From: JBEOJY01 sp040275305
GTDB lineage: Bacteria; Pseudomonadota; Alphaproteobacteria; UBA9219
Assembly: GCA_040275305.1 (NCBI GenBank)
Contig: JBEOJY010000030.1
Span: forward strand, 1 to 10,737
Direction of reading: 5' to 3'
Length of the DNA: 10,737 nt
In this document: positions 6,163 to 10,737 of the stretch, one piece after another
Layout: each line of letters opens with the position of its first letter
How positions within the stretch are numbered: position 1 is the stretch's first letter
Program-made: the position numbers and the translations under genes
Notes under the pieces: generated by a model
What the model saw: only the letters and a program-made list of their open reading frames with translations
Databases searched by the model: none
Told to the model about the DNA's origin: nothing

Positions 6163-7896
6163 TCAGCTTTCCGCATAAATATGCGTCTCCGCTTTGGCGC
6201 CGGGGTGGGTGGTGGCGCCTTTTTCTGCGTCGCCGACGAGCTGGGCATATTTCCACAATGCGCCGGACTGGAAGTCGTGCTGGCGGGGTGTCCATGCCTT
6301 GCGCCGCGCGGCGAGTTCTTCGTCGGATAATTCCACGGTCAGCGTGCCCTTATCCGCGTCGATGGCGATCATGTCGCCGTCGCGCACCAGCGCGATGGGG
6401 CCGCCGACCGCCGCTTCGGGGCCGACATGGCCGATGCAGAAGCCGCGCGTCGCGCCGGAGAATCTTCCGTCGGTGATGAGCGCGACCTTGCCGCCCGTTC
6501 CCTGTCCGTACAAGGCGGCGGTCGTCGCGAGCATTTCGCGCATGCCGGGGCCTCCGCGCGGGCCTTCGTAGCGGATGACGAGCACGTCGCCTTCCTTGTA
6601 CTGGCGTTGTTCGACCGCCTTGAACGCGTCTTCCTCGCACTCGAACACGCGGGCGGGGCCACGGAACTGAAGCTCCTTCATGCCCGCGACTTTCACGATC
6701 GCGCCTTGCGGCGCGAGGTTGCCCCGCAGTCCCACGACACCGCCCGTGGGCGACAGCGGCGCGGAGGTCGGACGCACAACGTCTTGTTTGGCGTTGAACA
6801 CAACACCGCGCAGGTTTTCGGCAATGGTCTTGCCGGTCACGGTTAGGCAATCGCCATGCAGGAATCCTCCGTCGAGCAGCGCTTTCATCAGCAGCGGGAC
6901 TCCGCCCGCCTCGAACAGGTCTTTGGCGACGTATTTTCCGGCGGGCTTCAGATCCGCGATGTACGGCGTGCGCTTGAAGATGGCCGCGACCTCGTGCAAG
7001 TCGAATTCAAAGCCCGCTTCGTGCGCCAGCGCAGGCAGATGCAGCGCGGCGTTGGTCGAGCCGCCCGACGCGGCCACGACCGTCGCGGCGTTTTCGAGGG
7101 CTTTTCTGGTCACGATCTGGCGCGGGCGGATTTTGAGCTTGAGCAGATCAATCACCGCGCGCCCCGACGCCAGCGCGTATTCGTCGCGGCTTTCATAGGG
7201 CGCGGGCGCTCCGGCGGAACCCGGCAGCGCAAGGCCGACGGCTTCCGACACGCAGGCCATGGTGTTGGCGGTGAACTGGCCGCCGCAGGCTCCGGCGGAA
7301 GGGCAGGCGCAAGTTTCCAGCTCATGCAGGTCTTTGTCGGACATGTTGCCCGCCGCGTGCTGGCCTACCGCTTCGAACACGTCCTGCACCGTCACATCCT
7401 TGCCATGGAATTTTCCTGGGAGGATCGAGCCGCCATACATGAAGACGCTTGGCACGTCGAGACGCAGCATCGCCATCATCAGACCCGGCAGGGATTTATC
7501 GCAACCCGCGATGCCGACCAGCGCGTCGTAGCAATGGCCGCGCATGGTCAGCTCGACCGAATCCGCGATCACTTCGCGGCTGACCAGCGAGGATTTCATG
7601 CCCGCATGGCCCATGGCGATGCCGTCCGTCACCGTGATGGTGGTGAATTCGCGCGGCGTTCCGCCCGCTTCGCGCACGCCTTTCTTGGCCGCTTGCGCCT
7701 GACGCGACAAGGCGATATTGCAAGGCGCGGCTTCGTTCCAGCAAGTCGCGACGCCAACGAAGGGAAGGCCGATATCCTCTTCCGTCAAGCCCATCGCGTA
7801 GTAGTAGGAGCGATGCGGCGCGTGCGCGGCCCCTTGCGTGACGTGGCGCGAGGGGAGTTTTGATTTGTCCCAAGGTTTGCGGCTGGCATCGGTCAT
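6163..7896 (-). CDS. ilvD: Dihydroxy-acid dehydratase
   Basis: IlvD dehydrates 2,3-dihydroxy-isovalerate and 2,3-dihydroxy-3-methylvalerate to the 2-keto acids, the third common step of valine and isoleucine synthesis, in the cytoplasm with an iron-sulfur cluster. The 577-residue protein has the three cluster cysteines in family contexts: Cys52 in VATCWNEAAPCN, Cys132 in GIAGCDKSLPG (with Lys134) and Cys204 in CPSAGACGGQFTANTM. The C-terminal active-site loop DGRFSGATRG places the catalytic serine at 480. It is shorter than the Escherichia coli enzyme (616 residues), as in many bacteria with the shorter form; whether the cluster is 2Fe-2S or 4Fe-4S cannot be read directly. The ATG at 7896 has GAGG about ten bases upstream. 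It lies 92 bases after the sigma-54 activator gene and is high in GC, unlike the nuclease gene that follows. Confidence 0.97.
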   Translation of the reverse strand: MTDASRKPWDKSKLPSRHVTQGAAHAPHRSYYYAMGLTEEDIGLPFVGVATCWNEAAPCNIALSRQAQAAKKGVREAGGTPREFTTITVTDGIAMGHAGMKSSLVSREVIADSVELTMRGHCYDALVGIAGCDKSLPGLMMAMLRLDVPSVFMYGGSILPGKFHGKDVTVQDVFEAVGQHAAGNMSDKDLHELETCACPSAGACGGQFTANTMACVSEAVGLALPGSAGAPAPYESRDEYALASGRAVIDLLKLKIRPRQIVTRKALENAATVVAASGGSTNAALHLPALAHEAGFEFDLHEVAAIFKRTPYIADLKPAGKYVAKDLFEAGGVPLLMKALLDGGFLHGDCLTVTGKTIAENLRGVVFNAKQDVVRPTSAPLSPTGGVVGLRGNLAPQGAIVKVAGMKELQFRGPARVFECEEDAFKAVEQRQYKEGDVLVIRYEGPRGGPGMREMLATTAALYGQGTGGKVALITDGRFSGATRGFCIGHVGPEAAVGGPIALVRDGDMIAIDADKGTLTVELSDEELAARRKAWTPRQHDFQSGALWKYAQLVGDAEKGATTHPGAKAETHIYAES

Positions 7897-7988
7897 GGCG
7901 CTTTCGATCCTCGTTTTGGCTGAAATCTTGCCGTCATCTTCGGAAAAGTTATCAGTTTCGTCAATGGCGGCGGCTTAACAAGCGAATC

Positions 7989-9191
7989 CTAATACAGTTT
8001 GAGACCATCGTTTGTATTCTTTCTCTTATAGGCTCTTGGCGGCGGGCAATCTTCCCCGCCGCTTTCAACCACCCGGCTTATCATGGTGCGGTTTACGCCT
8101 AAGGCGATGGCCGCCTGATTATAACTACCAAATAGTCTGTAGGAGCATTCATAGATATCCCGCAATAATTCCTTTAATTTGCGAGCGCTTCCATCTGGGT
8201 TGAACAATTCGATTTTCGCGTCGCGGAATTCTTGTCTGGTTTCGCCGCCAAGATTATTTTCCACAGGGTTGTTGTCGTTCCGTTGTTCCGGCCAGATTGG
8301 TTCGCCAAATTCGATGAATTCTTCATTAATATCGCTTTGCGCGTAGGCCGCGAGCGCATAAGCCCGCGCGATTGTTGTCTCCAGTTCTCTTACATTTCCA
8401 GGCCATTTATGCCCTGCGAGACTTCTCATCGCCTCTCTTGTCAATTTTGGTTTGTGCATTCTGGAATCTTTCCCTTGTTCTTGTTCCAAAAAATGCCGAG
8501 ACAAATAGTTCAAGGTTTCGACAGGCCTTTCGCGTAATGGAGGCAAGCAAATTCTGGCCACGTTCAGACGATGGAACAGGTCTTCACGGAACCGTCCGGC
8601 GCGCACCTCCGCCGCGAGGTCTTGGTGCGTCGCGGCAATCACACGAACGTCGGGAGACACGGTATTTTCTCCGCCTATGCGCCAAAATCCTCGTGAATGG
8701 GAGTCGTGATTACTTAGCACGCGCAAGAGCGCTTTTTGCGCCTCAGTCGATAGTTCCGCGACTTCGTCCAAGAAGAGTATGCCTCCATCGGCGCGTTCCA
8801 ACGCCCCGCGATGCCTTGTCAACGCGCCCGTGAACGCCCCTTTTTCGTGCCCGAACAGCTCGTCCTCGACCAAGGTTGACGGCAAGGCCCCGCAGTTTAT
8901 GGCCACCAATGGGCCTTCGGCGCGTCGGCTGCGGCGGTGGATTTCACGTGTGACGACTTCTTTTCCTGTCCCGGTTTCTCCCGTAAGAAGTATCGGCAGG
9001 TCGCTGGCGATATAGGCCGCAATTCTGTTGACTGTGGCTCTGTTGCGTTTGGTATCTCCCAACATCCGTAAAAAATGTTTTTCAACTGATAACCGCGAGG
9101 CGTTGCACGAGGCCCTGTCGTCTTGGCCTGAGCGCGATGTCGCGTTATCCGTTTCCCCCTTCGCGCTACAACTATCCGCACATTCAACCAT
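7989..9191 (-). CDS. Sigma-54-dependent transcriptional activator lacking a sensory domain
   Basis: This 400-residue bacterial enhancer-binding protein uses ATP to remodel RNA polymerase holding sigma-54. The central AAA+ domain starts near residue 35. It shows Walker A GETGTGKE (71-78), the sigma-54 contact loop GAFTGA (118-123), Walker B GGILFLDE (136-143), the VRVIAATHQDL segment, LFHRLNV and WPGNVRELE (263-271). After a polar linker (about 290-335) a Fis-type helix-turn-helix lies at about 355-375 (SYNQAAIALGVNRTMISRVV), then a basic tail. Only about 35 polar residues precede the ATPase, so no receiver, GAF or PAS domain is present; control must come from a partner protein, expression level or the linker. 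PspF has a similar minimal layout. The ATG at 9191 follows AGGTG. It sits between ilvC and ilvD, but no convincing -24/-12 promoter was found nearby, so its targets are unknown. Confidence 0.92.
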   Translation of the reverse strand: MVECADSCSAKGETDNATSRSGQDDRASCNASRLSVEKHFLRMLGDTKRNRATVNRIAAYIASDLPILLTGETGTGKEVVTREIHRRSRRAEGPLVAINCGALPSTLVEDELFGHEKGAFTGALTRHRGALERADGGILFLDEVAELSTEAQKALLRVLSNHDSHSRGFWRIGGENTVSPDVRVIAATHQDLAAEVRAGRFREDLFHRLNVARICLPPLRERPVETLNYLSRHFLEQEQGKDSRMHKPKLTREAMRSLAGHKWPGNVRELETTIARAYALAAYAQSDINEEFIEFGEPIWPEQRNDNNPVENNLGGETRQEFRDAKIELFNPDGSARKLKELLRDIYECSYRLFGSYNQAAIALGVNRTMISRVVESGGEDCPPPRAYKRKNTNDGLKLY

Positions 9192-9322
9192 AATTCTTCA
9201 CCTGAATATACTTACCCACTGTCGCCATGCTCGATTCAATTTCAGAATACTAGCGCCAGTCTTCCACTTTGCCTCATGGATTGGAATGAGCCGGGCCAGA
9301 ATTTCTTTATAATACATACTCT

Positions 9323-9336
9323 GTTTTCATGAAAAC
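9323..9336. promoter_or_regulatory. Perfect 14-bp palindrome, candidate operator
   Basis: GTTTTCATGAAAAC is an exact inverted repeat about 130 bases before the activator start. On the minus strand it is followed eight bases later by TATTATAAAG. If that is a -10 element, the palindrome covers the -35 region, the usual place for a repressor site. The binding protein is unknown. Confidence 0.35.
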
Positions 9337-9349
9337 TCGAAAGAAGGAC

Positions 9350-9499
9350 CGTCATTCCGCAAAATTTTCTCTTCAATTTGCGAAGCAAAGCGAAAGAAAA
9401 TTTATGCGGAATCCCATGTTGTTTCAAAGAGTTGTCAAAACATCGGATTCCGTATCTCCGCTTCCCGACCTCCGGTCGGGAGCTTCGCGCGGAATGACG
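9350..9499. repeat. Two-hairpin palindromic repeat with GTCATTCCGC ends
   Basis: The outer ends CGTCATTCCGC (9350-9360) and GCGGAATGACG (9489-9499) are perfect 11-base inverted copies. Two inner half-sites repeat the motif, GCGGAATCC (9406-9414) and GGATTCCG (9445-9452), so the element is built of two units. The first unit folds through CCGCAAAATTTTCT (9357-9370) against GAAAGAAAATTTATGCGG (9392-9409). The second holds TCCCGACC-TCC-GGTCGGGA (9463-9481), an eight-base stem. The end motif matches a widespread class of bacterial intergenic repeats starting CGTCATTCC. Being 46 bases past the ilvC stop, it probably ends up in the 3' end of the ilvC transcript and may stabilise or terminate it. Confidence 0.7.
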
Positions 9500-9544
9500 C
9501 CTGCCCCATACGGAAAATTATTGCGAATGACTGTAGACACAGCG

Positions 9545-10564
9545 TCAGTTTACGTTGCGGTCCACCAGCTTGTTCTTGGCAATCCATGGCATCATGGCGC
9601 GGAGCTTGGCCCCGACCTTCTCGATCGGGTGTTCGGCGTTGCGGCGGCGCTGGGCCTTGAAGCTCGGCTGTCCGGCTTGGCATTCCAGCATCCAGTCGCG
9701 CACGAAACGTCCGCTTTGGATGTCTTCCAGAATGCGCTTCATTTCCTTGCGGGTTTCTTCCGTCACGATGCGCGGGCCGCGCGTGTAATCGCCATATTCC
9801 GCCGTGTTGGAGATGGAGTAGCGCATGTTGGCAAGGCCGCCCTCATAGATCAGGTCGACGATAAGCTTGACCTCGTGCAAGCATTCGAAATAGGCCATTT
9901 CCGGCTCGTACCCGGCTTCGACCAGCGTTTCAAAGCCGCCCTTGATGAGTTCGCAGAGACCGCCGCAGAGCACGACCTGCTCGCCGAAAAGGTCCGTTTC
10001 GCATTCCGCGCGGAAGGTCGTCTCGATGATTCCGGCCTTGCCGCCGCCGATGCCCGCCGTGTAGGAAAGCCCCAACTCCTTCGCCTTGCCGGAGCCGTTT
10101 TGATGCACGGCGAGAAGGCACGGCACACCGCCGCCCTTTTGATATTCAGAACGAACGGTGTGGCCGGGGCCTTTGGGCGCGACCATGATCACGTCGAGAT
10201 CCGGGCGCGGCTCGATGAGGCTGAAATGGATATTAAGGCCGTGCGCGAAAAACAGCGCCGCGTTCTTCTTCAGGTTGGGCGCGAGGTGGTCGCGATATAA
10301 TGCGCCTTGCAGCTCGTCTGGCGTGAGGATCATCACCACGTCGGCCCAAGCGGCGGCTTCCGCCGGAGCCATCACCTTGAATTGCATCTTCATCGCCTTG
10401 TCCGCGCTCGCGCTGCCGGGACGAAGACCGATGACAATGTCTTTGACGCCGCTGTCGCGCAGGTTGAGCGCGTGCGCGTGACCCTGACTTCCATAGCCGA
10501 TAACTGCGACTTTCTTTCCTTGGATAATTTTAAGATCGGCGTCTTTATCGTAATAAACTTGCAT
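9545..10564 (-). CDS. ilvC: Ketol-acid reductoisomerase (class I, NADPH type)
   Basis: IlvC isomerises and reduces 2-acetolactate and 2-aceto-2-hydroxybutyrate to the dihydroxy acids used by IlvD, with Mg2+ and NADPH, in the cytoplasm. At 339 residues it is the short class I enzyme. The Rossmann part shows VIGYGSQGHAHALNLRDSG (glycine motif at residues 23-28) and LRPGSAS, whose arginine and serines suit NADPH rather than NADH. AHGLNIHF holds His108. The knotted C-terminal domain provides the metal ligands Asp191 and Glu195 (ETDLFGEQ) with Glu227 and Glu231 (YFECLHEVKL), and Ser252 in ISNTAEYGDYTRGPR. The ATG at 10564 follows AGGGGA. The synthase genes ilvB or ilvI and ilvH, often upstream of ilvC, are not within the window's 173 upstream bases. 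A palindromic repeat follows the stop. Confidence 0.97.
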   Translation of the reverse strand: MQVYYDKDADLKIIQGKKVAVIGYGSQGHAHALNLRDSGVKDIVIGLRPGSASADKAMKMQFKVMAPAEAAAWADVVMILTPDELQGALYRDHLAPNLKKNAALFFAHGLNIHFSLIEPRPDLDVIMVAPKGPGHTVRSEYQKGGGVPCLLAVHQNGSGKAKELGLSYTAGIGGGKAGIIETTFRAECETDLFGEQVVLCGGLCELIKGGFETLVEAGYEPEMAYFECLHEVKLIVDLIYEGGLANMRYSISNTAEYGDYTRGPRIVTEETRKEMKRILEDIQSGRFVRDWMLECQAGQPSFKAQRRRNAEHPIEKVGAKLRAMMPWIAKNKLVDRNVN

Positions 10565-10630
10565 GGCATTCCCCTGTCGCGTTCTATAATTGTTTGCCTC
10601 GGTCGATTTAAGTCGTCTTGAGGCTGAACA

Positions 10631-10703
10631 TTAACTATGGATTAAGACGGGGCGTAAGACAAGGGGGCCTACCAGGGCAATTGCATGAGTTAACAGGGGT
10701 TAA
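10631..10703. promoter_or_regulatory. Paired TTAA motifs upstream of ilvC, CtrA-like
   Basis: TTAACTATGGATTAA (10631-10645) has the exact TTAA-N7-TTAA spacing of the CtrA binding site known from Caulobacter and other alphaproteobacteria. A second element, TTAAC-AGGG-GTTAA (10690-10703), is a perfect inverted repeat with TTAA-N6-TTAA spacing, one base short of the CtrA form. The first lies 67-81 bases before the ilvC start. These could regulate ilvC or a gene beyond the right edge. CtrA itself is not in the window. Confidence 0.35.
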
Positions 10704-10737
10704 GGAAGAGGTAATGATTGAGTGATTCGCTAGGCAA

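Larger units (their letters stand above)
9192..9544. other. Intergenic region between ilvC and the sigma-54 activator
   Basis: These 353 bases hold no gene. They contain the two-hairpin repeat (9350-9499) just past the ilvC stop, a perfect 14-bp palindrome (9323-9336), and an AT-rich stretch that reads TATTATAAAG on the minus strand and could be a -10 region for the activator gene. The last 60 bases before the activator start show no further clear motif. Confidence 0.6.

Noticed and set aside
6131..6295. N-terminal extension of the nuclease frame into ilvD
   Set aside because: The extension is a run of arginines and prolines read from ilvD in another frame. The ATG at 6130 has a strong ribosome site and starts the conserved part.
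6856..7863. Long plus-strand frame of 335 codons
   Set aside because: It is entirely antisense to ilvD, whose protein matches its family along the full length; high GC creates long shadow frames.
7920..7945. Minus-strand CGGCAAGATTTCAGC before ilvD as a sigma-54 promoter
   Set aside because: It has the GG-N10-GC spacing, but only part of the consensus matches, the leader would be very short, and such matches are common by chance.
9329..10300. Long plus-strand frame of 323 codons
   Set aside because: It is antisense to ilvC and begins inside the palindromic repeat; the translation is histidine- and alanine-rich without any family motif.

Overview
The window reads as chromosomal DNA from an alphaproteobacterium of uncertain order. 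The evidence is an apolipoprotein N-acyltransferase gene followed by a helix-turn-helix regulator of the type that sits beside lnt in that class, a COG5350-like protein tyrosine phosphatase, and CtrA-like TTAA-N7-TTAA spacing upstream of ilvC. Every gene I accept lies on the minus strand, so transcription runs from high to low coordinates.

Right part (about 6160-10737): the branched-chain amino acid enzymes ilvC (ketol-acid reductoisomerase) and ilvD (dihydroxy-acid dehydratase), which catalyse consecutive steps, flank a sigma-54 enhancer-binding protein that has no sensory domain. The 353-base gap between ilvC and this regulator holds a two-hairpin palindromic repeat and a perfect 14-bp palindrome. 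The ilvC upstream region carries two paired TTAA motifs.

Middle (about 3160-6130): a low-GC gene for a putative PD-(D/E)XK nuclease with a cysteine-rich, zinc-ribbon-like tail is wedged between ilvD and lnt. It looks acquired. lnt is followed by an XRE-family regulator with a recognisable promoter.

Left part (1-3000): a protein tyrosine phosphatase gene broken by a one-base frameshift just after its catalytic loop, then mreC (cell-shape scaffold) without mreB or mreD beside it, then a 423-base AT-richer stretch containing a decayed palindromic repeat, then two small unrecognised genes, one with a signal peptide. lnt and mreC both serve the envelope and ilvC and ilvD serve amino acid synthesis; the other genes look like regulators or accessory genes. 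No rRNA, tRNA, CRISPR array, transposase or prophage structural gene was seen.
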